A stretch of DNA of 13,277 bases, taken from Chloroflexota bacterium (GTDB lineage Bacteria; Chloroflexota; UBA11872). This document shows, in pieces, positions 1 through 6,806 of the stretch. The stretch is from NCBI GenBank assembly GCA_028875175.1, contig JAPPFO010000037.1:1-13277 (forward strand). Reading direction: 5' to 3'. Position numbers and translations under genes: made by a program. Each line of letters starts with the position of its first letter. The stretch's first letter is position 1. The notes beneath the pieces were generated by a model. The model did no database searches, was not told the DNA's origin, and was given only the letters and a program-made list of their open reading frames with translations.

Positions 1-22
1 TGTCATAGCATCTGGACTTTCC

Positions 23-1219
23 GTGGCGACAGGAGCGACTCCCTCGAACGGCGTAGCGCGTCATTCAATCTGGGCCGCGCGGCTGGTCGTCTTCGCGGCA
101 TTCTTCGACCTCTTTGTGCAGTTTCCGACCATGGCGCCGCATGCCCGCAACCTCGGGGCCTCGGCCACGCTCGTCGGCATCGTCGTGGCCGCCTACTCCA
201 TTACAAACCTCTTCGGCAACCTGGGTGCGGGGTTCGTCCTTGACCGGTGGGGCCGCCGTGGCCCGATCATCATCGGTCTGGCGATCACGGCACTCGCGGT
301 GCTCAGCTATGCGTTCGTGCGAACCCCGGAGCAACTCCTGGTTGCGCGCGCTATTCACGGCATCGGCGCGGCCGCGCTCACGCCCGGCGCGTTCTCCATC
401 ATCGGCGACTGGGTCGCTTCGGATCAGCGGGGCCGCGCAATGGGCCTGGCTGGCGCCATGATTGCCATACCGGCCATGATCGGCCCGCCGGCCGCTGGCC
501 TTCTCCGCGATGCTTGGGGCGCCGACGCGGTCTTTTTCCTCGACGCCGTGGTGCTTGCAATCACCTTGATTGCATTTGCGGCCGTCACGCGGCAGTTGCC
601 GTACAAGGCGGCACGGCGGGCTGCGGAAAGCGCGGCGGCCGAGGATTCGACGACCAATGTGGGGCTCATGTTTTCGGCTAACGCCACCCTCTTCGCCGTC
701 ACCGTCGGCGTCGGTGTGCTCGTGGCGCATCTGCCGCTCGTTCTCGAAAGTCAGGGAGAGTCTGCGGCTCGCTCCGGTTTCAGTTTCGCCATCTTTGCGC
801 TGGTGGCCATCCTCGTCATGGCCAGTCCAATTGGTGGGGCCAGCGACCGATTTGGTCGTTTCGTCCCGTTGCTCGGAGGCCTGGCTGGTGTCGCTGCGGG
901 CCTGGCCGTGCTTGGCATTGCCGAAAGCTACGGTGTGATTGCGGCCGGGATGGCCGTGTTCGGCCTAGGGTATGGGCTGATATTCCCCGCGGCGACCGCG
1001 TTGGTCACTGAAGCCGCGGGCCCGGGGCGCCGCGGCATGGCCTTCGGCATTTTCTACGCCGTGTATTCGCTGGGCGTCGCCATCGGGTCAGCCGGCAGCG
1101 GGCGCCTGGTTGGGCTCTATCAGGACTCTATGGGGCTGCCCTTCTTCGTGTCCGCCGTCATCGTCCTGGTCGCTGTTCCGATCGTCGGAGTCATCAGGCG
1201 CCAGCCCGCCGCGCGTTAG
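23..1219 (+). CDS. Major facilitator superfamily (MFS) transporter
   Basis: This is a 398-residue polytopic inner-membrane protein, the usual size for a 12-helix MFS carrier. The cytoplasmic loop 2-3 signature is seen at residues 70-79 (GFVLDRWGRR), and a degenerate copy, GGASDRFGRF, lies at 271-280 in the second half. A glycine/proline-rich stretch around 144-161 (IPAMIGPPAAG) fits helix 5, and the charged loop at about 190-215 fits the central linker between the two six-helix halves. The GTG start at 23 is the first usable start in the window. The frame stays open to position 1, so the true start may lie further left. The gene converges on ctaB with a 30-bp gap that holds only a 5-bp hairpin (1225-1229 with 1240-1244). 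The family covers drug, sugar and acid carriers; nothing in the sequence fixes the substrate, and a link to the sulfatase genes is not shown. Confidence 0.88.
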   Translation: MATGATPSNGVARHSIWAARLVVFAAFFDLFVQFPTMAPHARNLGASATLVGIVVAAYSITNLFGNLGAGFVLDRWGRRGPIIIGLAITALAVLSYAFVRTPEQLLVARAIHGIGAAALTPGAFSIIGDWVASDQRGRAMGLAGAMIAIPAMIGPPAAGLLRDAWGADAVFFLDAVVLAITLIAFAAVTRQLPYKAARRAAESAAAEDSTTNVGLMFSANATLFAVTVGVGVLVAHLPLVLESQGESAARSGFSFAIFALVAILVMASPIGGASDRFGRFVPLLGGLAGVAAGLAVLGIAESYGVIAAGMAVFGLGYGLIFPAATALVTEAAGPGRRGMAFGIFYAVYSLGVAIGSAGSGRLVGLYQDSMGLPFFVSAVIVLVAVPIVGVIRRQPAAR

Positions 1220-1249
1220 CCCAACGGCGCTTCCCCGGTCGCCGAACGC

Positions 1250-2122
1250 CTACGCGTACCAGGGAAGCATCGGCTCGATGGCCAGGATCAGGAACGTCAG
1301 TGCCAGGTACAACAGCGAGAACTTGTAGGCCGCGAGCGTTTGGCTGGGGCTCGCGCCGCCACCTAGCGACCTCGATGCGCGCAGCCAGTATCCCGTCAGC
1401 AGCGTTCCCACCACCGCGAAGGTCAGCCCCCCGTAGCCAGCCGCCAGCGGCAGCCACGTCAGGGCAGCCAGCAGCAGGATGTACAGCTTGATCTGGATCG
1501 CGGTATCACGCGGGCTGGCGATGGCCCCGAGCATTGGGACTTTCGCGGCGGCATAGTCCTCGCGTAGAAGCAGCGAGAGCGTCCAGAAGTGCGGCGGTGT
1601 CCAGAAGAACACGAAGGCGAACATGTACAGGCCCAGGGCGTCGATGTGGCCCGAGACGGCGGCCGCTCCGATCAGCGGCGGAAACGCGCCGGCTGCGCCT
1701 CCGATGACGATGTTGTTCCAGGAGCGCCGTTTCAGGACCACGGTGTAGACGAGCACATACGTCACGGCCGCGGCCAGCGTGAGTAAACCGGCCAGGAGAT
1801 TCGCAGCGACCGCCAGCGCCACGACAGCCGCCGCAACGAGGATCAGACCCACCGCAATTACGGCGAGCGCGCTGACTTGCCGGGATGCCACCGCGCGCCC
1901 GCGTGTTCGCCTCATCACCGCGTCAATGTCGGCTTCCAGCCCCTGGTTGACGAGGTTCGATCCCGCGGCCGCCACAGCCACGGCTAGGATCACGGCGAGC
2001 AGGGTCGCGGGATCCGGCTGCCCGCCGGCGGCTTTCCACGTACCGGCTGCCGCGATAAAGACGACCAGCAGGACGATTCGCGGTTTCGCCAGCGGGAAGA
2101 GGTGTCGGACCAGCGCCGGCAT
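1250..2122 (-). CDS. ctaB: Protohaem IX farnesyltransferase (haem O synthase, CtaB/CyoE)
   Basis: This membrane prenyltransferase of the UbiA superfamily adds a farnesyl group to haem B to give haem O, the precursor of haem A for cytochrome oxidases. It has 290 residues, normal for the family, with about eight to nine hydrophobic helices. The prenyl-diphosphate/Mg motif reads N-x3-E-x-D-I-D-x2-M-x-R-T, and the conserved loop KRRSWNNIVIGGAAGAFPPL follows. The ATG at 2122 is chosen because the protein begins MPALVRHLFPLAKPR, a typical CtaB N-terminus, and because it overlaps the ctaA stop as ATGA, which suggests translational coupling. The frame stays open up to 2758, but that part is antisense-like, arginine-rich shadow sequence over ctaA and is not part of the protein. 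The glutamate in place of the first aspartate of the motif also occurs in other family members and is not alarming. Confidence 0.93.
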   Translation of the reverse strand: MPALVRHLFPLAKPRIVLLVVFIAAAGTWKAAGGQPDPATLLAVILAVAVAAAGSNLVNQGLEADIDAVMRRTRGRAVASRQVSALAVIAVGLILVAAAVVALAVAANLLAGLLTLAAAVTYVLVYTVVLKRRSWNNIVIGGAAGAFPPLIGAAAVSGHIDALGLYMFAFVFFWTPPHFWTLSLLLREDYAAAKVPMLGAIASPRDTAIQIKLYILLLAALTWLPLAAGYGGLTFAVVGTLLTGYWLRASRSLGGGASPSQTLAAYKFSLLYLALTFLILAIEPMLPWYA

Positions 2123-3003
2123 CAACCGCTTCGGTACTTCAGCGCCAGGCTGAAGTTGATGACCAGCACCCACAGCAACAGCGCGGCCAGCGTCAGGTGC
2201 AGGACGCGAAGCTCCGGATACAGGCCGATGGATTTGGAGAGCACGCCCACGGCCCCCTGCGCCGTCACAATGACGACAGCGCTGAGGCTCAACAGAATTG
2301 CCGGCCGCGTACCGCCGCGGGACCAGACCTGCCATGCCGCGAAGCAAATGTCGATCGCAAGCAGCGATGCGGCGATGCGGTGCAGCATGTGAAGCCCCAG
2401 GGCTTCGGCGCCCACGCTGCCGTCGCAAAACGGCAGGGTCGGGCAGCTCGCGCTCAGACTTCTTCCGACGATGGTGCCGCCAAGCAGGACCACGAGCGCC
2501 CCGGCCACCATCAGCGCGCGCGTACGCTTCACGCTCGGCAGTTCCACGCCCGGGACGTTCAGGGCCCGCAGCGCCCCCGCGGTCAACAGCGCCAGCGTCA
2601 GCATGGAGAACGTCAAATGCGCCAGCCGGACCATGCCGTGCAGATGGGTCAGCACCGTGATGCCGCCCAGCACGGCCTGCACCAGGATGGCCGCCAGCGC
2701 GCCGATAATCAGCCTGGTCGCCTGGCGGTCGGCGGTTCGTCCGCGGATGGCGCACCACGAAGCCACCACAGCCGCGAGCATCGTCACGCCCGCAAACAGG
2801 CGATGGCCAAACTCAATGCCGGTGGCGCCCTCTAAGTCTGGGACAACCACGCCCTCACAGAGCGGCCAGTCCGGGCAACCCAGGCCTGAACCCGACACGC
2901 GAACCCAGGACCCGTACCCAATGAGACCAATGGTCAGGATTGACGCGGCGCCGGCCCACAGTCCGGCGCGACGCAACCAGTTCTCGGGACTTGAAGTGTT
3001 CAC
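2122..3003 (-). CDS. ctaA: Haem A synthase (CtaA/COX15 family)
   Basis: This membrane haem protein oxidises the C8 methyl of haem O to a formyl group, giving haem A for aa3-type oxidases. It has 293 residues from the GTG at 3003, with about eight membrane helices. Family histidines are visible in EFGHR (His67), HLHGMVRLAH (His122, His129), LHMLHR (His205, His208) and VLHLTL (His269). Two extracellular cysteine pairs are present, CPDWPLC (Cys43, Cys49) and CPTLPFC (Cys187, Cys193), as in the Bacillus-type enzyme. The frame opens further up to an ATG at 3087, but that would overlap the preceding small gene by 64 bp and add a non-conserved stretch; the GTG leaves a 20-bp gap. No strong Shine-Dalgarno sequence precedes either start, so the start is moderately certain. 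The stop overlaps the ctaB start. Confidence 0.92.
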   Translation of the reverse strand: MNTSSPENWLRRAGLWAGAASILTIGLIGYGSWVRVSGSGLGCPDWPLCEGVVVPDLEGATGIEFGHRLFAGVTMLAAVVASWCAIRGRTADRQATRLIIGALAAILVQAVLGGITVLTHLHGMVRLAHLTFSMLTLALLTAGALRALNVPGVELPSVKRTRALMVAGALVVLLGGTIVGRSLSASCPTLPFCDGSVGAEALGLHMLHRIAASLLAIDICFAAWQVWSRGGTRPAILLSLSAVVIVTAQGAVGVLSKSIGLYPELRVLHLTLAALLLWVLVINFSLALKYRSG

Positions 3004-3023
3004 GGGAAACAGACCGGCTTTGT

Positions 3024-3224
3024 CTACAGCGGTTGCAAGGAAAGCGCGACAAGCGCAACGAGCAGCAACGCCGGTAGCAACGTCCAACCGATCTCAGCCG
3101 GCCGTCGACCGACGATGCTGAGGGCCCCGCTGGTCCGCACGCGCATGCGAAGAGCGGTGACGACTATGGCGGTTTCGCAGACGGCCAGCAGCCCGACTGC
3201 GAACCAGAAGCCTGAGGTGTGCAT
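3024..3224 (-). CDS. Small membrane protein resembling the cytochrome c oxidase subunit II transmembrane hairpin
   Basis: The gene encodes 66 residues forming two hydrophobic helices, about 5-27 and 47-64, joined by a basic loop. The segment GRRPAEIGWTLLPALLLVAL (residues 39-58) closely resembles the start of the second helix of cytochrome c oxidase subunit II, where R-x-x-EI-x-WT-x-x-P is the conserved pattern. The rest of subunit II, including the periplasmic cupredoxin domain with the CuA site, is absent: a TAG follows directly after the second helix. The gene lies 20 bp upstream of ctaA on the same strand, so a role in oxidase assembly or haem delivery is plausible. It could instead be a truncated coxB remnant, but it ends cleanly at a helix boundary and keeps a good reading frame. 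The ATG at 3224 has no clear Shine-Dalgarno sequence; the frame is open upstream to 3521, but that part is not membrane-like. Confidence 0.62.
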   Translation of the reverse strand: MHTSGFWFAVGLLAVCETAIVVTALRMRVRTSGALSIVGRRPAEIGWTLLPALLLVALVALSLQPL

Positions 3225-4018
3225 AAGGATAGAGTAGCGAGTCGAGCCTCGCTCCCGTGGTTGACGGCGGCGAATCTGTGAGCGCCGACCGGGCTGGAGC
3301 TCGCCGCCGGGGAAGTCTGTCTGCGGATCCGTGGTGCCATCCGCGGAGCTCACCCGATGCTGCCACGCGGGCCTGCCCCACTTCCCCTTGAGAAGCCAGC
3401 GTGGTACGCCATACGACGTCGATCTACCCATGTCCCTGGCCGACGACACCATCGTTGTCGTGCTGCCTGACCACGGCGAGTACTTGGGTGCGCGCCACAC
3501 AATTGAGGAGAGCTTTTCCATACGAGAGGTCGCTGGACACTTCCTTCACCGTGCGCGTGTCGCGGCGGACCGACGGCGTCAGCTCACGATTCCTTGCCAT
3601 CGCCCACCGAGTTGGGGTTGTGTACGTATGGTGTGCAATAAGCCCGTTGATAGCGCAGACAGGTGCCCGAGTGCACGCCGCCGTCCTCTCAGCCCGCCAG
3701 AGTGGCGAACTCGCCGGCGAACGAGCCCAAGGTAGTTGGGGACTTCTTACTCGCCTTGCGATGTGCTGGCTTCCTTCGAGGCACGGGCTCTTGGGGCTTC
3801 AATCGAACTGGCGCCGTCTTGATCTTCGGTGCCGGACGGCATCGCCACTGGGCAGATGTGGCACAGTTCCTGGCTGCTGACGTCAGGACGGCCATTCAGT
3901 CACTTGTTGCAAACTGGCTTATGCGGCTGACCACCGCCATCTTGGCCGCGAGATTTCGGTCGTGTGGCCGTCGAAGGTCGGAGATGATAGGAGTCCGTTG
4001 CCGTCGAAGGGATGACGC
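3225..4018. other. Long gene-poor stretch between the haem unit and the sulfatase island
   Basis: About 800 bp separate the ctaA unit from the first intact sulfatase. Apart from the sulfatase relic at about 3424-3600, no reading frame here looks like a protein: the longer open frames on both strands are rich in Arg, Ser and Pro and have no recognisable motif. A short inverted repeat, gcggat at 3323-3328 and atccgc at 3339-3344, lies about 100 bp upstream of the small membrane gene and might be part of its leader. An 11-base direct repeat, gccgtcgaagg, occurs at 3967-3977 and 4000-4010; the second copy overlaps the ribosome binding site of the next gene. Promoters for the two flanking units should lie here, but no convincing -35/-10 pair was picked out by eye. 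Confidence 0.6.
3424..3600 (+). pseudogene. Sulfatase relic, central metal-binding segment with a frameshift
   Basis: Read from 3424, the translation includes LADDTIVVVLPDHGEYLGAR, followed by HTIEESF. This matches the core of S1 sulfatases, where the DHGE-x-LG box supplies metal ligands and a PYE-x-S motif comes about ten residues later. Here the PYE motif is present, but in the next reading frame: 3518-3559 reads PYERSLDTSFTVRV, like the usual PYEES-x-RVP-x-IVR. The switch falls at a run of four T residues (3514-3517), so a single-base gain there explains the break. No N-terminal part with a Cys-x-Pro-x-Arg motif was found upstream and no C-terminal part downstream, so this is a fragment and not just a gene with one sequencing error. 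The ends are approximate. It probably derives from a duplicated or incoming relative of the sulfatases nearby. Confidence 0.55.
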
Positions 4019-5413
4019 ATGAATCAGCCCAATATTGTGCTGATGGTGGCCGACGACATGGGGTACGGCGACTTTGGGCTGTTCAACAACGGTCCAGCGC
4101 GTACGCCGGTTTTGGACGGGCTGGCGGGCGAGAGCGTGTGCCTGACCCAGCACTATTCCGGCTCATGCGTGTGCGCACCGGCGCGGGCAGCGCTGATGAC
4201 GGGTCGCTATCCGCACCGGACCGGTGCCATCGACACGCTGGAGGGTCAGGGGCTCGACCGGCTGGCGCTGCGGGAAGTGACGCTGGCGGACCACCTGCGA
4301 GCGGCCGGCTATGCAACGGGCATGGTGGGTAAGTGGCACCTTGGAGCGCTGGACCCCAGGTTTCACCCGAATGCCCGCGGGTTTGACGACTTCATTGGCT
4401 TTCGCGGTGGCTGGGCTGACTACTACAAGTGGCGGATCGACCGTAACGGCACAACTGAGCACTCGGACGGCCGGTACCTGACGGATGTCTTCGCGGCCGA
4501 GGCGTCGGCGTTCATCGAGCGCAACGCGCAACGCCCGTTCTTCCTGCACGTGGCCTTCAACGCGCCGCACACGCCGTTGCAGGCGCCGCAGGAACTCGTT
4601 CAGCCCTATCTGGATGCCGGCCTAGCTCACGGCGTCGCGCTGATCTACGCCATGAACGAGCGCATGGATGCGGGCGTGGGCCAGATTCTCGACGCGCTGG
4701 ATCGAGCCGGCTGTGCCGACAACACCATCCTCATGTTTACCAGCGACAACGGGCCGCAGCTATCACTCGGGCACGACTACACCATGGGCATTGAAGTGGA
4801 TACGCGCCGTTTCAATTGCAATTTCAACGGCGCCAAGGGCAACGTCTTCGAGGGCGGAATCCGCGTCCCGATGCTGGTGCGCTGGCCGGAAGGACTGCCG
4901 GCCGGACAGCGCAACGATGCACTGGTCCACTACGTTGACTGGCTGCCGACGCTGATTGAGGCGGCCGGCGTCTCGAGGGTCGGTGGTCGGCCAATTGACG
5001 GAGTTAGCGTGCTGCCTGCGCTCCGCGGCGAGATACCGGGTGCCGCACCGCGACGGTACTGGCAATGGAATCGCTACACACCTCAGGTCGAGTGCAATGC
5101 CGCGATCCGGAATGGCCGCTGGAAGCTGGTGCGGCCGCGAATCACAGAACTGATGAGCGTCCGGCCCGAACACACCCAGATGGACCGTGACCTGAAGTAT
5201 CGACCCGATCTTCACGCGGCGGCGATTCCGGCCGACATTCCGGAGCGTGACGTTCCACCTCCGGAAGCCCCGATGCTGTTCGATCTCGAGATTGATCCCG
5301 GGGAGCAGAACGATCTGTCGAACACCGAACCGCAGCGAGCCGCCAGGCTGCTTGGCGAGTTGGAGTCCTTGTTCGAAGAGGTCGAAGCCGAGCGGCTGAC
5401 GATCGCAGATTGA
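4019..5413 (+). CDS. Sulfatase, S1 (formylglycine-dependent) family
   Basis: The 464-residue enzyme should hydrolyse a sulfate ester or sulfamate. The metal-binding ADD lies at residues 11-13. The maturation motif CAPARAALMTG starts at Cys52, which would be oxidised to formylglycine. GKWHLG (Lys105, His107), NAPHTP (His184), SDNGP (Asp243, Asn244) and GAKGNVFEGGIRVP (Lys273) supply the remaining active-site set, so the enzyme looks intact. The DNG form and the GAKG box resemble arylsulfatase A-like enzymes. There is no signal peptide: the catalytic core begins at residue 4, so the protein should be cytoplasmic. The ATG at 4019 is preceded by gaaggga at 4006-4012, six bases upstream, which supports the start. 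The gene stands alone on the plus strand, converging on the minus-strand cluster with a 31-bp gap. Substrate unknown. Confidence 0.93.
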   Translation: MNQPNIVLMVADDMGYGDFGLFNNGPARTPVLDGLAGESVCLTQHYSGSCVCAPARAALMTGRYPHRTGAIDTLEGQGLDRLALREVTLADHLRAAGYATGMVGKWHLGALDPRFHPNARGFDDFIGFRGGWADYYKWRIDRNGTTEHSDGRYLTDVFAAEASAFIERNAQRPFFLHVAFNAPHTPLQAPQELVQPYLDAGLAHGVALIYAMNERMDAGVGQILDALDRAGCADNTILMFTSDNGPQLSLGHDYTMGIEVDTRRFNCNFNGAKGNVFEGGIRVPMLVRWPEGLPAGQRNDALVHYVDWLPTLIEAAGVSRVGGRPIDGVSVLPALRGEIPGAAPRRYWQWNRYTPQVECNAAIRNGRWKLVRPRITELMSVRPEHTQMDRDLKYRPDLHAAAIPADIPERDVPPPEAPMLFDLEIDPGEQNDLSNTEPQRAARLLGELESLFEEVEAERLTIAD

Positions 5414-5444
5414 GGCGGCGGCCCGAAGCCGAGGTCTTTGCGAT

Positions 5445-6806
5445 CTAGTAGGGGACGCTGGCCGCCGACGGATGGTTGGCATAGGTCAGTTGCGGGTCGG
5501 GCCGCCCATCCAGCACGCGGGCCACGAATGCGTGCATCTCGCCTCGCAGCATTTCCGCCAACCCCTGATGCGTGGCAATGAGATTGGTTCGCTCGTACGG
5601 GTCGCTGACGACGTCGTATAGCTCGAGATCTCCTGGCCTAGCTCCAAGATGGCCGGCCGACATGTGCTCGATAAGCTTCCAGCGCCCGCTGCGCCATCCG
5701 CGGTTCATGCCGAAGTTGTTGTTGGTCATGCAGACCGGCGGATGCTCCAGCGTCTGCCCACGGATGGCCGGCATGAGGCTCATTCCATCCACGCACGGAG
5801 GCCTCTCGATTCCCAGATAGTCGAGGACTGTAGGCACCAGATCGATGTGCTCGACGGTGTCTGTGATTCGACGGGCCGGAAGGCTGGCCGGGTGGTGAAG
5901 GATCAGGGGGATCTGGACGTTGGTCTGATAGAGATCGCCGTGATTGAAAAACATGTCGTGGTCGATGATCGATTCGCCGTGATCGGCCACGATGACCGTC
6001 AATGTGTTTTCTGCAAGCCCGCGTGATTCCAGTGACGACAATACGCGCCCAATCATGGCGTCCATGTAGGCGATTTCGCCGTCGAATAACGCAGTCACGA
6101 ATTCCAAGTCGGTTACATCGCGTACCAGGTCAATGTGCGCCTGCTGGCGGGGGTCGCGCCTGCCTGCGCCGCCGCTCGTTCGATGTTTCCACCACGGGTG
6201 CTGGTGGAACTTGGTGAGGCTGGTATTTCCGGGGTTGTGCTCGTCGCCGGCGTAGAACATTCGGTCATATGGTGCCGGAGGAAAATAAGGCCAGTGGGGA
6301 TCCCACCAGTGGGTGAACAGGTAAAACGGGCCGTTATCCGCGTCGCCCGACTCGATCCACTCCACCAGGATGTCGGCCATGTGTTCGGCTGGGATACCAC
6401 CTCCATAAGTGGCTTCGCCGCCACGGTCCAGGTACGTCTCCCAGTTGCGCATCCAATACGGCGAGCGAAAGGCGCGTCCGCGTCCTTCCAGCGCTGCCGT
6501 GCGGTACCCATACCGAGCCAGCGTCTCGTGCAGAAACTCGATGTCCAGTGCCAGCGCGTGTTGCTGCGGCGGCTCGGCGTGAATCACGATGCCCGAATTC
6601 AGTGGATGCACGCCGGTGAGCATGCTGGTCCAACCCGGCGTGGTCGGCAGCCCCGTCAGGTTTGCGTCGGCGAACTGCACGCCGTTACGTGCCAGTCGAT
6701 CGATATTGGGTGAGGTGGGACGCGGGTAGCCGTAGCAGCCAAGATGATTGGCTGGTGTGGTATCTAGGCCAAAGATCAGAATGTTCGGACGGCGGTCGTC
6801 GCTCAT
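5445..6806 (-). CDS. Sulfatase-fold (alkaline phosphatase superfamily) protein with Thr at the nucleophile position
   Basis: This 453-residue protein has the sulfatase fold: RRPNILIFGLDTTPANHLGC at the N-terminus with metal ligand Asp15, DPHWPYF with His171, VADHGES with Asp275 and His276, and NHGDLY with His289. The catalytic motif, however, is TTPGWTSMLTG at residues 55-65. Thr55 stands where sulfatases carry the Cys or Ser converted to formylglycine, and Trp59 replaces the arginine of Cys-x-Pro-x-Arg. The GKWH motif is also missing (GRGRAF instead). The residue spacing matches the Thr nucleophile of nucleotide pyrophosphatase/phosphodiesterases in the same superfamily. A classical sulfatase reaction is therefore doubtful; phosphodiesterase, phosphatase or transferase activity is possible. 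There is no signal peptide. Its ATG overlaps the stop of the beta-propeller gene as ATGA, so the two are probably translated together. Last gene of the minus-strand cluster. Confidence 0.88.
   Translation of the reverse strand: MSDDRRPNILIFGLDTTPANHLGCYGYPRPTSPNIDRLARNGVQFADANLTGLPTTPGWTSMLTGVHPLNSGIVIHAEPPQQHALALDIEFLHETLARYGYRTAALEGRGRAFRSPYWMRNWETYLDRGGEATYGGGIPAEHMADILVEWIESGDADNGPFYLFTHWWDPHWPYFPPAPYDRMFYAGDEHNPGNTSLTKFHQHPWWKHRTSGGAGRRDPRQQAHIDLVRDVTDLEFVTALFDGEIAYMDAMIGRVLSSLESRGLAENTLTVIVADHGESIIDHDMFFNHGDLYQTNVQIPLILHHPASLPARRITDTVEHIDLVPTVLDYLGIERPPCVDGMSLMPAIRGQTLEHPPVCMTNNNFGMNRGWRSGRWKLIEHMSAGHLGARPGDLELYDVVSDPYERTNLIATHQGLAEMLRGEMHAFVARVLDGRPDPQLTYANHPSAASVPY

Noticed and set aside
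2123..2758. In-frame extension of ctaB by 212 residues upstream
   Set aside because: The extension is an Arg/Ala/Gly-rich shadow of ctaA in another frame with no membrane helices, and the internal ATG gives a normal CtaB N-terminus with an ATGA overlap.
2471..3121. Long plus-strand open frames opposite ctaA
   Set aside because: They run antisense to a well-supported gene, are rich in Ser, Arg and Pro, and show no motif; the GC-rich codon pattern of ctaA explains them.
3323..3344. Leader element on the minus strand with GGCACCACGG flanked by gcggat/atccgc, slightly like a T-box antiterminator
   Set aside because: No specifier stem or terminator partner was seen, and the downstream genes are not amino-acid related; the resemblance is short enough to be chance.
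3967..4010. Two copies of gccgtcgaagg as a possible attachment site or operator
   Set aside because: The copies are only 11 bases long and 33 bases apart, and the second serves as the ribosome binding region; there is no integrase or regulator gene nearby.
3663..4022. Open frame of 119 codons before the first sulfatase
   Set aside because: The composition is unlike a protein, there is no motif or ribosome binding site, and it overlaps the start of the well-supported sulfatase.
5401..5445. Inverted repeat gatcgca/tgcgatc between the converging genes as a terminator
   Set aside because: The arms are 7 bases with a loop of about 31 bases and no T-run, too weak to call.
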